NCBI RefSeq assembly: GCF_024623785.1
Contig: NZ_JANKBZ010000018.1
Location: 124,001 to 188,000, forward strand
Source: Archangium lipolyticum
GTDB taxonomy: Bacteria > Myxococcota > Myxococcia > Myxococcales > Myxococcaceae
DNA: 64,000 nucleotides
Direction of reading: 5' to 3'
Part shown: one piece after another, positions 1 to 9,376 of the stretch
Position numbering within the stretch: position 1 is the first letter of the stretch
How the letters are laid out: each line of letters opens with the position of its first letter
Notes under the pieces: generated by a model
The model's database searches: none
The model's input: only the letters and a program-made list of their open reading frames with translations
What the model was told of the DNA's origin: nothing
Made by a program: the position numbers and the translations under genes

Positions 1-2
1 TG

Positions 3-245
3 GCGGTGGAACGCATGGCGAGGGCAACCCGCGAGGACAGCATCGAGGCCATCCTCCGGCAGATGCCCCGGGCGATCTCCTCCGAAAGCGGCCTGAAGCA
101 CCGGCAGGTTCTGGCCGACCCCGCATTCCAGCGCGAGCGCCTCGCCTCCCTCGCGCCCCTGGCTTTCGAGCGGGTATCCGCCGCACGCACGGCGGACTTG
201 ATCGGGCTGTTACATGACTGGGAGCACGAGCTCGGAATGCAATAG
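3..245 (+). CDS. C-terminal part of an unknown protein (cut by window edge)
   Basis: The frame is open from the first base of the window to a TAG stop, giving about 80 residues rich in Arg, Glu, Ala and Leu and probably helical. In-frame GTG (6) and ATG (15) codons exist, but neither has a ribosome binding site that can be judged, and the frame continues upstream, so this is probably the tail of a longer protein. No motif was recognised. It converges on the DUF1634 gene, whose stop lies 18 bases further on. The function is unknown. Confidence 0.45.
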   Translation, partial: AVERMARATREDSIEAILRQMPRAISSESGLKHRQVLADPAFQRERLASLAPLAFERVSAARTADLIGLLHDWEHELGMQ

Positions 246-262
246 CGCGAAGTCGAAAGGCA

Positions 263-748
263 TCAAGCGTGGAAGCCCGCGCCCACGGCCAGGGCGAGCA
301 GTCCGAGCACTCCGGCCGCGTAGACGGCGTACCGCCACTCGCCGCGGATTCCCAGGGTGGTGCCCGCCACCACCAGCCGCACCACCGGAGTCACCAGCAG
401 CGCCGAGGCCGCGCCCTTGCGCAATACGTCGATGGCCACGTGCACGGACTCGGACTCGGGCAGGCTCTCCAGCACCAGTGAGGAGAGGAAGAGCGCCCCG
501 CTGCACATGGCGCCCGTCCTCAGGAGCCGGGAGATCCACCGCTCCCCCGCCTCCGCCCGTTTGACGTGCGCGGGGGTGTCGTCCCGCAGCGGAGCCACTG
601 GCGCACCGGAAACCGCTTGCTGACGTGGAGGTGTCTCCTGCGTCAGTCCCGCGGGAGTGGCGCTCGTCATCTCCACCCGGACCGCGTTCGTCAGTTCCAC
701 GGGAGCAGCCCCCACCGTCACCACGGCGGGAGCCGCCGCACTCGTCAT
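263..748 (-). CDS. DUF1634 family membrane protein, partner of TSUP permease
   Basis: A protein of 161 residues. The first ~80 residues are a low-complexity Ala/Thr/Pro-rich lead; the rest carries three hydrophobic segments (about 85-105, 115-133 and 138-158), matching the small DUF1634 membrane family. DUF1634 genes are usually found beside TauE/SafE permeases. Here the ATG overlaps the stop of the TSUP gene by four bases (ATGA at 745-748), so the two are translationally coupled. The partner role is inferred from this arrangement; no catalytic residues are seen. The long N-terminal extension is unusual for the family. Confidence 0.8.
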   Translation of the reverse strand: MTSAAAPAVVTVGAAPVELTNAVRVEMTSATPAGLTQETPPRQQAVSGAPVAPLRDDTPAHVKRAEAGERWISRLLRTGAMCSGALFLSSLVLESLPESESVHVAIDVLRKGAASALLVTPVVRLVVAGTTLGIRGEWRYAVYAAGVLGLLALAVGAGFHA

Positions 749-1521
749 CTCAGCAGATTCGGCCACAGTCCCTCCCCCCCCTTCCACAGCATCTGCGCCG
801 CCACCAGCAGCAGCACCAGAGCGAACAACCGCCGCAGCACCGCCGTGGGCACGCGAGGCATCACCTGGCTCCCCACGGACGCGCCCGCCAGCACTCCCAC
901 CACCAGCGGCGCCACCAGCGCGAGCTTCACGTGCCCGCGCCACGCGTAGGCGGCCACACTCGCCGCCCCCGTCACGCCGATCATGAGGTTGCTGGTGGCA
1001 CTGGCCACCTTGAAGGGCACTCCCATGCCCTGACTCATCAGCGGCACCTTGAGCGGACCGCCCCCCACCCCCAGCAGCGCCGACAGGCTCCCGGCCACGA
1101 AGGAGCCGGAGATGCCCAACGGGTAGTTGTGGGGCACGTAGTCCTCCACGCACTGCTCCTTCGGCGGACGCGACAGCAGCATCTGCGCCGACACGTAGAG
1201 GGTGAAGAGGCCGAACACCAGCGCCACCCACGCCGGGGCCAGCAGGCCCGCCACCAGCCCTCCGGCGATGGCTCCCATCACCGTGGCCAGCTCCAGCGTC
1301 AACCCCAGGCGGATGTCACTCAGCCGGCGCTCCACGTAGCTGGCCGCCGCACCGCAGGAGCTGGCCACCACGCACATGAGGCTCGCGGGGACCGCCTCCT
1401 CCAGCGGTACGTCGAAGCCCAACACCAGTGTGGGAACGAGGATGACACCTCCGCCTACCCCCAGGAGGGCACCTGTCGCACCCGCGAGGACACCGGCGGA
1501 GATGAGAAGGAGTACCGTCAT
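745..1521 (-). CDS. TauE/SafE (TSUP) family sulfite/organosulfonate-type permease
   Basis: A protein of 258 residues with about eight hydrophobic segments and the two internally repeated Gly-rich motifs of the TSUP family: GALLGVGGGVILVP near residue 18 and SALLGVGGGPLKVPL near residue 140. The family moves sulfur-containing or other small organic anions across the inner membrane; the substrate here cannot be read from sequence. The ATG at 1521 is chosen because family members begin right before the first helix. An upstream GTG in the same frame would add only two residues. It is the first gene of a two-gene unit with the DUF1634 protein. Confidence 0.88.
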   Translation of the reverse strand: MTVLLLISAGVLAGATGALLGVGGGVILVPTLVLGFDVPLEEAVPASLMCVVASSCGAAASYVERRLSDIRLGLTLELATVMGAIAGGLVAGLLAPAWVALVFGLFTLYVSAQMLLSRPPKEQCVEDYVPHNYPLGISGSFVAGSLSALLGVGGGPLKVPLMSQGMGVPFKVASATSNLMIGVTGAASVAAYAWRGHVKLALVAPLVVGVLAGASVGSQVMPRVPTAVLRRLFALVLLLVAAQMLWKGGEGLWPNLLR

Positions 1522-1643
1522 ACCCACGAAGAGGATAGGGGTCGCCTTGCCGATCGGATAGCGGCATTCCCCGTGACCTCCGGTGCTCGATCGGCTGGCC
1601 GCCCCTCTCTCCGCGTGCAACTTTCCAATGGGCGGCCGAGTGC

Positions 1644-2537
1644 TTAAGCCGCGCACGCACCGATGGTGCCCTCGGGGAACTCCTCGAGGAAACGCGCGCG
1701 GGCACGCGGCGTGAAGATGCCTCGCGCCATGTACGCCAGCAGACGCCGCAACACCCCGCGGCACTGAGCCACCGCGTGCTCCACCTCGGAGGCGAAGTCG
1801 AAGGCGTCGTTGCGGTACAGCTCCTGGAAGCTCAGCTGCGAGTAGGCGGGCAGCGCCCTCATCCGCCCCAGCGGGCTGGAGAGGTACAACCCCGCCGTGT
1901 ACAGCCCCCGCGCCCACCCATCCACCTGTTGCTTGGTGGGCGCCTGCTGCAACGTCTCCTGCGAGGCCAGCCGCACCAGCTCGTAGATGCCACGGCCGAT
2001 GCCCTTCACCGGGAAGCCCGCGCTCTTGGTCACCTCGAACTTCGAGCGCAGGCGCGGGCTGCCCACCAGATCCACCCCGTGCAGCTCACGCAGGTAGAAG
2101 AGCGTCTGCGTCCACTCGATCTTCCGGTGCGCGACGAGCGCGTGCTCCCCCATGCGCCGGTGGCGCACCACCAGAGTGTCCACATGTGGATGGAGCACGC
2201 GGTCCAGGGACAGGTGGGTGAAGTAGCCGGCCAGCAGCGCGAGCCCCGCCTCGGTGCCCACCAGGGCTCCGGCGGCCACCAGCTCGGCCATCTTCAGGCC
2301 CATGCCCACCGGCGCGCGCTCATGGTACAGCCGCGCGAACTGGGGCCAGTCCGTCCCGGAGGAGCACGCGTTGAGCCCGCCGCGCAGCCCGTCACACAGG
2401 GGCAGGTCGGGCAGCGCCGCGCCGAAGCGCGCGTAGGCCAGGTCCTCGGACAGCGCGCGTACGAAATCCTCGGGCAGGTCTCCCGGATTGGTGGCCAGTC
2501 GCTCGATGGCGGTCAGGTGCAGCAGCAACGAGGGCAT
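1644..2537 (-). CDS. Zinc-dependent phospholipase C-like family protein
   Basis: A protein of 297 residues. The N-terminus has the His/Asp-rich pattern of the zinc-dependent phospholipase C fold: a conserved HLTAIERL helix, then YARFGAALPDL, a YHERAPVG stretch and AGYFTHLSLDRVLHP, supplying His and Asp ligands for a metal cluster. There is no signal peptide, so it is probably cytoplasmic, and phospholipase activity is not certain. The start ATG (2537) fits the family N-terminus; an ATG at 2567 would add ten residues, and neither has a strong ribosome binding site. It is divergent from pepA, leaving a short shared promoter region (2538-2654). Confidence 0.75.
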   Translation of the reverse strand: MPSLLLHLTAIERLATNPGDLPEDFVRALSEDLAYARFGAALPDLPLCDGLRGGLNACSSGTDWPQFARLYHERAPVGMGLKMAELVAAGALVGTEAGLALLAGYFTHLSLDRVLHPHVDTLVVRHRRMGEHALVAHRKIEWTQTLFYLRELHGVDLVGSPRLRSKFEVTKSAGFPVKGIGRGIYELVRLASQETLQQAPTKQQVDGWARGLYTAGLYLSSPLGRMRALPAYSQLSFQELYRNDAFDFASEVEHAVAQCRGVLRRLLAYMARGIFTPRARARFLEEFPEGTIGACAA

Positions 2538-2654
2538 GTGCCGGACGTATCCACCGCGGCGTGTCATTGCAACGACGGATAGCTGGACCGTTCTTGCCTG
2601 AAACATTCGCGGCGTTACAGTCGCCCACCCCTTTTCCAGGAGCCCATCTTCCTC

Positions 2655-4244
2655 ATGAACTTCAGCTTCATCTCCGGCGAGGCCGCACGCGCGAACGGTG
2701 AGCTGCTCGTGATCCCCCTCTTCGACGGGGAGCTCGGGGACAAGCCGCCCGCGTCGCTGGCGGGTGCCGACGCCCCGCTGGACGGCAAGCTCGCCGCCGC
2801 CGCTGCCCAGGAGGGCTTCAAGGGCAAGAGTGATCAGACCTTCGTGATGCACACGCTGGGCAAGCTCGAGGCCGAGCGCGTCGCGCTGCTGGGCCTGGGC
2901 TCGCGTGCCCGGTACACGCCCGAGGTGCTGCGCCTGGCGGCCGGCCGCGCCGCGAAGACGGCCCAGCGCCTGAAGGTGCGCACCGTCGTGTTCGCCGTGC
3001 CCGCGGTGGAGGACCTCGTCTCCGCCCTGCGCGCCACGGTGGAGGGCCTGGAGCTGGGTGCCTACCGCTTCGAGCGCTACAAGTCCTCGGCGGCCAAGGA
3101 GGACAAGAACGCGCCGAAGCTGACCACGGTGCGCCTGGCCCTCCCCGGTGGCACGGACAAGACGAAGGAGCACGATCAGGCGGTGGCGCTCGCGCAGCGC
3201 GTGGCCGAGGCCACCAACTGGGCGCGCGACCTGGTCAACGAGCCCCCCAACGTCGTCAACCCCGAGCGGCTCGCCCAGGCGGCCCAGGAGATGGGGCGCG
3301 AGGGCGGCCTCAAGGTGACGGTGGGCAACCGCAAGGAGATCGAGCGGCTGAAGATGGGGATGTTCCTCGGGGTGGCGCAGGGCAGCGCGAACGAGCCCAA
3401 GCTCATCCACGTCGAGTACACGCCGAAGAACGCGCGGCAGGCGAAGCAGCCCCCGGTGGCGCTGGTGGGCAAGGCCATCACCTTCGACTCGGGCGGCCTG
3501 TCACTCAAGCCCACCGACTCCATGGTGGACATGAAGACGGACATGGCCGGCTCGGCCGCGGTGCTCGGCGCCATGAAGGTGATCGCCACCCTCAAGCCGC
3601 CCTTCCCCGTGCACGCCTTCATCGGCGCCTGCGAGAACATGCCCTCGGGCACCTCCTACCGGCCCAGCGACGTGCTCGTGTCGCGCTCGGGCAAGACGGT
3701 GGAGATCACCAACACGGACGCCGAGGGGCGCCTGGTGCTCGGAGACATCCTCACCTGGGCCACCGAGCACAAGCCGGCGGCGATCATCGACCTGGCCACG
3801 CTCACCGGCGCGTGCGTCATCGCCCTGGGCAACTACATCGTGGGCGCCTTCGGTGATCACGACGCCACGGTGAACGACGTGTTGGAGTCGGCGCGCACTG
3901 CGGGCGAGGAGATGTGGCGCCTGCCCGTCACCGAGCTGCAGAAGGACGCGCTGCGCTCGGAGATCGCCGACATGAAGAACTCCGGCGAGCGCTGGGGCGG
4001 AGCCATCAACGCCGCCCTCTTCCTCAAGGAGTTCGTCGGTGACACGCCGTGGGTGCACCTGGACATCGCCGGCCCGTCGGTGAGCCCCAAGGAGCGGGGC
4101 TACCTGGGCAAGGGCGGCACGGGCGTGGGCGTGCGCACGCTGGTGGAGTACGTGCGGCGCCGCGCGAGCCAGCTCGAGAGCAGTGGAGCCGCCGAGGAGG
4201 CTCCCGCTCCCAAGCCGTCGCGCGGCGGCCGGGCGAAGGGCTGA
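2655..4244 (+). CDS. pepA: Leucyl aminopeptidase (M17 family, cytosol aminopeptidase)
   Basis: A protein of 529 residues. It removes N-terminal amino acids from peptides in the cytoplasm, using two divalent metal ions. The M17 catalytic core is plain: VGKAITFDSGG around residue 271 (metal-binding Lys and Asp), the DMAGSAAV segment, and the family signature NTDAEGRL at about residue 353. The N-terminal macrodomain-like region is divergent, as usual. The last ~35 residues are a Pro/Lys/Arg-rich tail beyond the family's normal end. An AGGAG at 2638 precedes the start by a slightly long spacer. It is monocistronic and convergent with the next lipoprotein gene. Confidence 0.95.
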   Translation: MNFSFISGEAARANGELLVIPLFDGELGDKPPASLAGADAPLDGKLAAAAAQEGFKGKSDQTFVMHTLGKLEAERVALLGLGSRARYTPEVLRLAAGRAAKTAQRLKVRTVVFAVPAVEDLVSALRATVEGLELGAYRFERYKSSAAKEDKNAPKLTTVRLALPGGTDKTKEHDQAVALAQRVAEATNWARDLVNEPPNVVNPERLAQAAQEMGREGGLKVTVGNRKEIERLKMGMFLGVAQGSANEPKLIHVEYTPKNARQAKQPPVALVGKAITFDSGGLSLKPTDSMVDMKTDMAGSAAVLGAMKVIATLKPPFPVHAFIGACENMPSGTSYRPSDVLVSRSGKTVEITNTDAEGRLVLGDILTWATEHKPAAIIDLATLTGACVIALGNYIVGAFGDHDATVNDVLESARTAGEEMWRLPVTELQKDALRSEIADMKNSGERWGGAINAALFLKEFVGDTPWVHLDIAGPSVSPKERGYLGKGGTGVGVRTLVEYVRRRASQLESSGAAEEAPAPKPSRGGRAKG

Positions 4245-4254
4245 GGCCCCCCGC

Positions 4255-4863
4255 TCAGGTCTGATCGGGCATGGTGGGCAGCGGGTGGACGCTCTCGAAG
4301 AGGGCGTTCACCGCCGCGGGCACCTCGTCCGGCGCGACCGACGGCCAGGTGGCCAGCATCATGAAGACGTGGCCGGGGCTGCCATCACGCACCACCACCC
4401 GGCCCCGCACGTTGTCGCCCACGGCGAAGTGGAAGCCCACGGCGCTGTCGGACATGGGCATCGGCTCGGGATCCGAGGTGACGAAGCCGGGCTGGCTGCG
4501 CAGGCCCATCGTCAGCTTCTCGGCGAACTGGGCCGGCGTGGCCACCGCCGGAGCCACCTGGAGGACGATCTGGGCGCCGCTGGCGCGGTGGCGCAGGACG
4601 ACGGGAATGGTGAGCCCCTCGGGGGTCTGCTCGTCCGTCTGGTCCAACGTCCAGCCGTCCCCGGGCTGGGTGAGCTCGAAGCCCAGGGCCTGGTCCACGT
4701 AGCGTCGCGAACCGGACTCATCCGAGCCGGGGGACTGCGCGTCCGCTTCCAGACCCGAGCCACCCATCCCCGGATCGGACGGCTCCCTCACTGCCTGTTT
4801 CGCGCCGCTGCACGCAGTGCACACCACGACCAGCGCCCAAACCCATACCCGCCTTGCGCCCAT
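4255..4863 (-). CDS. Putative lipoprotein, unknown function
   Basis: A protein of 202 residues. The N-terminus MGARRVWVWALVVVCTACSG looks like a lipoprotein signal, although position -3 of the lipobox is Cys rather than Leu/Val. A Gly/Ser/Asp-rich linker follows, then a ~140-residue globular part with a YVDQALGFELTQPGDGW opening that recalls small periplasmic domains in which proteins handle insult or stress, but no family was assigned. The ATG at 4863 is chosen over an upstream ATG in the same frame because GGGAGG lies five bases before it. It converges on pepA, with only ten bases between the stops. Confidence 0.65.
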   Translation of the reverse strand: MGARRVWVWALVVVCTACSGAKQAVREPSDPGMGGSGLEADAQSPGSDESGSRRYVDQALGFELTQPGDGWTLDQTDEQTPEGLTIPVVLRHRASGAQIVLQVAPAVATPAQFAEKLTMGLRSQPGFVTSDPEPMPMSDSAVGFHFAVGDNVRGRVVVRDGSPGHVFMMLATWPSVAPDEVPAAVNALFESVHPLPTMPDQT

Positions 4864-4953
4864 GTAACCTCCCAACAACGGCCTTGGGGGCACAAGCTGG
4901 AGATGGGGTGTGGGGGCGGCTAGGCCCCCCCGACCCCAGTGCGCGCTCCTGTG

Positions 4954-5679
4954 TCAGGCGGCGGAAACTTCCTCGGCGATCGCGCGTGCGGCGGACAGGG
5001 GCTCGGCCGCGGTGTGGATGGGACGGCCCACCACGAGGAGATCCGCACCCGCGCGCACCGCGAAGGCCGGCGTCTCGGCGCGGCTCTGGTCCCCCTTCGC
5101 CGCGCCCGCGGGGCGGATGCCCGGGGTGCAGAGGAAGGGAGAGGGGCCGAGCTCGCGGCGGAAGGCCTCTGCCTCGCGGGGCGAGCACACCAGCCCGTCC
5201 ACCCCCGCGCGCACGGCCAGCCGGGCCAGCCGCAGCGCCGCCTCCTCGGGGGCGCCGGAGAGCCCCACCGAGCTCACATCCTCGGCGGACATGGAGGTGA
5301 GCACCGTCACCGCGAGCACCCGGGGGGCCTCATGGCCCTTGGAGCGGGCCCCCTCGCGGGCGCCCTTCACGGCGGCCTTGAGCATGGCCTCGCCCCCGGC
5401 GGCGTGCACGGTCAGCAGGGAGGCGCCGAGCGCCCCGGCACGCGCGGCCGCCAGCTCCACGGTGTTGGGGATGTCGTGCAGCTTCAGATCGAGGAACACC
5501 TTGGCGCCCAGCTTCAGGAAGGCGGCCACGGCGGCCGGGCCGTGCTCGACGAAGAGCGAGAGGCCCACCTTCGCGTAGGCCACGTGGGGAGCCACCTGCT
5601 GGTAGAGGCGCAGACCGTCTTCCAGCGGCAGATCCGCGGCGAGCGCGAGCCGGGCCCGCGCCTGTGAGGTGTCCGTCAA
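4954..5679 (-). CDS. pyrF: Orotidine 5'-phosphate decarboxylase
   Basis: A protein of 241 residues that converts orotidine monophosphate to UMP, the last step of de novo pyrimidine synthesis. The active-site signature [11 protein letters not shown] is intact near residue 65, and the C-terminal phosphate-gripper region (VVGRPI) is present. Length fits the family. The start is a TTG that overlaps the stop of the DUF4388 gene (TTGA, 5676-5679), so translation is probably coupled. It is the last gene of the lpxC-to-pyrF minus-strand run. The pairing with a signalling protein is probably coincidental. Confidence 0.95.
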   Translation of the reverse strand: MTDTSQARARLALAADLPLEDGLRLYQQVAPHVAYAKVGLSLFVEHGPAAVAAFLKLGAKVFLDLKLHDIPNTVELAAARAGALGASLLTVHAAGGEAMLKAAVKGAREGARSKGHEAPRVLAVTVLTSMSAEDVSSVGLSGAPEEAALRLARLAVRAGVDGLVCSPREAEAFRRELGPSPFLCTPGIRPAGAAKGDQSRAETPAFAVRAGADLLVVGRPIHTAAEPLSAARAIAEEVSAA

Positions 5680-6938
5680 GCGAGTCCCTCCTGGAGATCC
5701 CTGTAGCTGCGGTAGAGCCGCTCGGACATCTCGCCCGGCAGCACGTTGCGCGCGGAGAAGAGCGCGTAGGAGACGAAGGCGTCGAGCGCCTCGAGCGTCA
5801 TGGCGCGCGCCAGCGCCTCGTCGCCACTGGAGACGTTCTGGCGCAGGCGGGCCACGTCCACCCGGCCATCCGGGCCGAGCTCGACGCCCTCATAGGCCGT
5901 CTCCAACCCGGGCGTGGGCGACTCGAGGAAGCCGCGCAGCAGATCCGGGTTGGCGCCCGCCAGGCGGATGGCGGTGTGGATCTGCGCGAGCAATACGTTG
6001 AAGCGCTCCTCGGGGCTGAGGGGCGCCACCGGAGGAGGAGGCACCGCCATGAAGGTGCCGGAGACCCGCCGGGGAATGAGAGGCGCGTTGGGCTTCTGCT
6101 GGAGGAGGAGCGCACCGTCGCGCGAGCGCTCCTCCACCCAGGTGAGGAAGGAGAAGAGGCTGCCCTCCCAGAGCGAGCGCAGGGCGCCCAGCGTGGTGCC
6201 GGAGGCGGCCCTGGCGAAGAGGGCCTCCTCACCGGGGGGCGGAGCCTCGGGGCCAACCGACACGGGCATGTCGTCCGGGAAGTGCTTGCGCAGCCGCGCC
6301 ACCACCTCGCCGCGCTTCATCCCCTGGAGGACGAGATCCTTGGTGCGCTCCTGGAGCTTCACCGAGTCGCCCTCGGGCGGACGCCCCTCGAGGAAGAGGA
6401 AGCTGCCCTCGGCCATCTCGAAGAGGTTGAGCAGCACCTCGCGCACCAGGTACGTCATGGCGCTGTAGAGGTTGGCCTCGGAGAGGAAGCCCTCGCGGGT
6501 GAGCACCGCGCCGATGCGCAGGGTGGGCGTCACCTTGCCCAGGGCCTGGTGGAGCTGCTCGGGGGTGACGAGGCCCAGCTGCACCACCACGGCGCCGAGC
6601 CGCTCATGGTGGACGCTGGAGACGGCGAAGATGGGCTGGCCGTCGCGGAAGGTGACGGTGCGCTGCACCATGCCGTGCTGGAGGATGAGCTGGCCGCTGC
6701 GGATGCCCGACAGCACGTGGCCGAGCACCTCCTCCACGGCCAGTGAGCTCAGGCTGCCCGCGAAGAAGCCGGAGAGGGAGGCGGGCTCCCGCAACAGCAC
6801 CATCCCCTCGGGCGCATGGAAGTGCGCCGCGAGGGGACGGCCGGGGGAGAGGCTGGCGGCGAGAGGACGCTCCAACTCGAGCGTCGTCGGCTCACCGCTC
6901 AATCCCAGGCGAGGCGTGGCCTTGGGGCGTATCGCCAC
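5676..6938 (-). CDS. DUF4388 domain-containing protein
   Basis: A protein of 420 residues with a GTG start preceded by AAGGAG. Residues ~35-210 match the DUF4388 (PATAN-like) pattern common in myxobacteria: an [18 protein letters not shown] opening, then [18 protein letters not shown] and a helix-rich part ([17 protein letters not shown]). Such domains are thought to act in signalling or protein-protein interaction, often beside receiver domains. The rest is helical and uncharacterised. It follows the DsbA-like gene by 13 bases and overlaps pyrF by four, so it is inside an operon. No enzymatic motif was seen. Confidence 0.75.
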   Translation of the reverse strand: MAIRPKATPRLGLSGEPTTLELERPLAASLSPGRPLAAHFHAPEGMVLLREPASLSGFFAGSLSSLAVEEVLGHVLSGIRSGQLILQHGMVQRTVTFRDGQPIFAVSSVHHERLGAVVVQLGLVTPEQLHQALGKVTPTLRIGAVLTREGFLSEANLYSAMTYLVREVLLNLFEMAEGSFLFLEGRPPEGDSVKLQERTKDLVLQGMKRGEVVARLRKHFPDDMPVSVGPEAPPPGEEALFARAASGTTLGALRSLWEGSLFSFLTWVEERSRDGALLLQQKPNAPLIPRRVSGTFMAVPPPPVAPLSPEERFNVLLAQIHTAIRLAGANPDLLRGFLESPTPGLETAYEGVELGPDGRVDVARLRQNVSSGDEALARAMTLEALDAFVSYALFSARNVLPGEMSERLYRSYRDLQEGLA

Positions 6939-6951
6939 GCGGAGAGGCTCC

Positions 6952-8031
6952 TTACTTCTTCGCCTTCAGCTCGGCGTCGATGATGCTCTTGAACTCCTCG
7001 ATGGGCTGAGCGCCGGAGAGGAGGACGCCGTTGATGAAGAAGGCCGGGGTGCCGTTGACGCCCACCTTCTTGCCGGCCTCCAGGTCGGCGTTCACGATCG
7101 ACGCCTTCTCGCCGGAGTCCAGGCACTTGTCGAACTTCGCGGAGTCCAGGCCCACCTTCTTGGCGTGCTCCTTGAGCTGGGGCACCTCGAGCGCCTGCTG
7201 ATTGGCGAAGAGCGTGTCGTGGTACTCCCAGAACTTGCCCTGGTCATTGGCGCACAGCGAGGCCTCGGCGGCCTTGGGCGCCTGCTTGTGGAAGTCCAGC
7301 GGGAACTGGCGGAACACCAGCCGCACCTGGTTGGGGTACGCCGCGAGCACCTCGTCCACCGTCTTGATGGCGCGGCTGCAGAACGGGCACTGGAAGTCGC
7401 TGAACTCCACGATGGTGATGGGCGCGTTCTCGGGGCCGCGCGACGGACCGGTGGCGGCCACTTCCTTGCGCTCGACCGGGGGCTTGGGCGGCTCGGGCAG
7501 GGTGATCTGCACGTTGTTGGCCTTCTTCAGCTCGTCGAAGTAGGTGCGCGCGCGCTCCTGGCGCTTGGAGCCGTTGAGGAAGTCGACGATCTGCGGCTTC
7601 ACCTGCTCATAGGTGGTGCCCGGGGGCAGCCGCTCCTTGGCCTCTTCGTACAGCTTCTTGATCTCCTCCTCGGGCGGCTGCGGGATCTTCCCGTCGATCT
7701 CCGCCTTCATGAGCTCATCCTCGCTCACGCCCCGCTTCTTGGCCTCGGCCTGCACGAGCTTCTCCACCACGAAGCCCTCCAGACCCTGCTTGCGCAGCTG
7801 GTACTTCTGCTTCTCCAGGTTGGCCAGCGGCTCCTTGACGCGCTCGTTGAGCTCGCCAAAGGTGACCTTCTGGCCGTCACCGTAGGTGGCCACGACGGTG
7901 TCCGGAGAGGGCTCCGCCGAGGTGGTGGTCGCCGGGGCGGCGGTCGCCGGGGACTTCTCCTTGTTGCAACCGGAGAAGAGGGAAGCCGCCAGCAACGCGG
8001 CCAGAATGGTGGAAGTAGAGCGCATGAGCAT
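6952..8031 (-). CDS. DsbA-family thiol-disulfide lipoprotein with SurA-like N-terminal region
   Basis: A protein of 359 residues. A lipoprotein signal ends in LFSGC (Cys at ~22), so it should be anchored in the envelope. Residues ~45-175 are helical and resemble the SurA/PrsA chaperone N-terminal region (VATYGDGQKVTFGELNER), followed by a DsbA-like thioredoxin domain from ~195 with the active site FQCPFCSRA and a cis-Pro loop (NGTPAFFING). It probably oxidises or isomerises disulfides of exported proteins while binding them. The ATG at 8031 is favoured over 8025 because AGGA lies at a usable distance. The gene lies just downstream of lpxC. Confidence 0.85.
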   Translation of the reverse strand: MLMRSTSTILAALLAASLFSGCNKEKSPATAAPATTTSAEPSPDTVVATYGDGQKVTFGELNERVKEPLANLEKQKYQLRKQGLEGFVVEKLVQAEAKKRGVSEDELMKAEIDGKIPQPPEEEIKKLYEEAKERLPPGTTYEQVKPQIVDFLNGSKRQERARTYFDELKKANNVQITLPEPPKPPVERKEVAATGPSRGPENAPITIVEFSDFQCPFCSRAIKTVDEVLAAYPNQVRLVFRQFPLDFHKQAPKAAEASLCANDQGKFWEYHDTLFANQQALEVPQLKEHAKKVGLDSAKFDKCLDSGEKASIVNADLEAGKKVGVNGTPAFFINGVLLSGAQPIEEFKSIIDAELKAKK

Positions 8032-8090
8032 GGATAGGGGTCCTTAGTCGAGAAAACCCCGGACCCGCAAAGAAATTTCTCGGGCCGGGC

Positions 8091-9020
8091 TCAGGCCACC
8101 ATCGGCTCGAGGCCGAGCTCCGGCAGGCGCAGCTCCGGTAACTCCAGGTGCTTGCGGGCCGGGACGATCTCGTAGCTGCTGGGATCGGCGAGGACGGCCT
8201 TGACCAGCTTCTGGTTGAGCGCGTGCCCCGTCTTGAAGGCCTTGAGATGGCCGACCACCGGGCGGCCGAACAGGGAGATGTCCCCGATGGCGTCCAGGAT
8301 CTTGTGGCGCACGAACTCGTCGGGGAAGCGCAGGCCGTCCGGGTTGAGGATGGAGAACTCGTCCACGACGATGGCGTTGTCCAGCGAGCCGCCGCGCGCC
8401 AGGCCCATCTTCTTGAGCATCTCCACGTCCCGGAGGAAGCCGAAGGTGCGCGCGCGGGAGATCTCCCGGGCGAAGCACCGGTCGGAGAACTCCAGGTCGA
8501 AGGCCTGCTCGGTGATGAGCGGGTGCTTGAAGTCGATGGAGCAGGAGATGCGGAAGCGGTTGGAGGGAGACAGGCTGGCCTCCTTGTCACCGTCCACCAC
8601 GGAGACCTGCTTCTTGATGACCAGCAGGCGGCGGGGCTCCTCCTGCTCGCGCACGCCTGCCTCGGCGATGAGGGAGGCGAAGGGCGCGGCGCTGCCATCC
8701 ATGATGGGCACCTCGGGGCCGTCCAGCTCCACGCGCACGTTGTCCAGGCCCATGCCGGCCAGCGCCGCCATGAGGTGCTCCACCGTGCTCACCTTCACCC
8801 CTTCCCTGCCCAGGGTGGTGGCCAGGGAGGTGTCCACTACGTACTCCGTCAGCGCGGGAATAGAGACAGGGCGCGGTGTGTCCGTGCGCACGAAGATGAT
8901 GCCGTGGTTCACCGGCGCGGGCAGCAACGAGAGGTTCACCGGCGCGCCAGAGTGAAGCCCCACCCCCTGGCAATGGACGGGCTGGGACAGGGTGCGCTGG
9001 TTGTACGGGTTGGAAGCCAT
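8091..9020 (-). CDS. lpxC: UDP-3-O-acyl-N-acetylglucosamine deacetylase
   Basis: A protein of 309 residues carrying out the committed step of lipid A synthesis, a zinc-dependent deacetylation. The zinc and catalytic residues sit in the expected motifs: STVEHLMAAL (~residue 80), HKILDAIGD (~238) and a GHALNQ His near 265. Length is normal. The ATG at 9020 is preferred over an in-frame GTG/ATG further upstream (9098), because MASNPYNQRTL is the family-like N-terminus. It shows the organism has lipopolysaccharide. Its upstream region holds palindromes described separately. Confidence 0.96.
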   Translation of the reverse strand: MASNPYNQRTLSQPVHCQGVGLHSGAPVNLSLLPAPVNHGIIFVRTDTPRPVSIPALTEYVVDTSLATTLGREGVKVSTVEHLMAALAGMGLDNVRVELDGPEVPIMDGSAAPFASLIAEAGVREQEEPRRLLVIKKQVSVVDGDKEASLSPSNRFRISCSIDFKHPLITEQAFDLEFSDRCFAREISRARTFGFLRDVEMLKKMGLARGGSLDNAIVVDEFSILNPDGLRFPDEFVRHKILDAIGDISLFGRPVVGHLKAFKTGHALNQKLVKAVLADPSSYEIVPARKHLELPELRLPELGLEPMVA

Positions 9021-9254
9021 GGTTCGGTGTCGCCTCTTCGATGCGGGTGCTTCACTGTTCACTGCCCATCTGACGCGCCGCGTATCGTTGCAAGCCACAC
9101 GCCACTGAATCCACCCCTGGGATGGAGCCCCGCGAGGGCCTCCGGAATTCCCAAACCGTGAGATTCACTGGCTTTTTACATCCGCTCGCAGGGGAGGCCG
9201 GGCTCTCCAACCTCCACTACCCCCTCGACTCACTGTGTACCTACCTCGTCACCG

Positions 9255-9376
9255 TGACAATTGTGTCAGAACTTCCACACGCAGGGAGTCGCCATGACGC
9301 GTCAAGACGGCCCCCAGATAGCGCAAGCGGATGCCCGGAATCAAACGCTCGGCGGGTGAAATCGGGGCGTGTGGAA
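9255..9376. promoter_or_regulatory. Palindromes in the 387-base region upstream of lpxC
   Basis: The gap 9021-9407 contains no convincing gene. It holds a palindrome TGACA-ATTG-TGTCA (9255-9268) and a 10-base inverted pair, TTCCACACGC (9273-9282) with GCGTGTGGAA (9367-9376). Because the two arms face each other 84 bases apart and each is next to a GTGAC-like motif, they may be two copies of one protein-binding site rather than a hairpin. The probable target is the lpxC-to-pyrF transcript. No known operator was recognised, and no clear -35/-10 pair was identified. Confidence 0.3.

Noticed and set aside
1597-1637. Inverted repeat GGCCGCCC/GGGCGGCC between the TSUP and phospholipase-like genes
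   Set aside because: The loop is 25 bases long and no T run follows on either strand, so it is not offered as a terminator; such GC-rich pairs arise by chance in this genome.
2568-3410. An N-terminal extension of the phospholipase-like frame to 3410
   Set aside because: This part is antisense to pepA, is rich in His/Arg/Leu without a domain, and the family's start is at about 2537.
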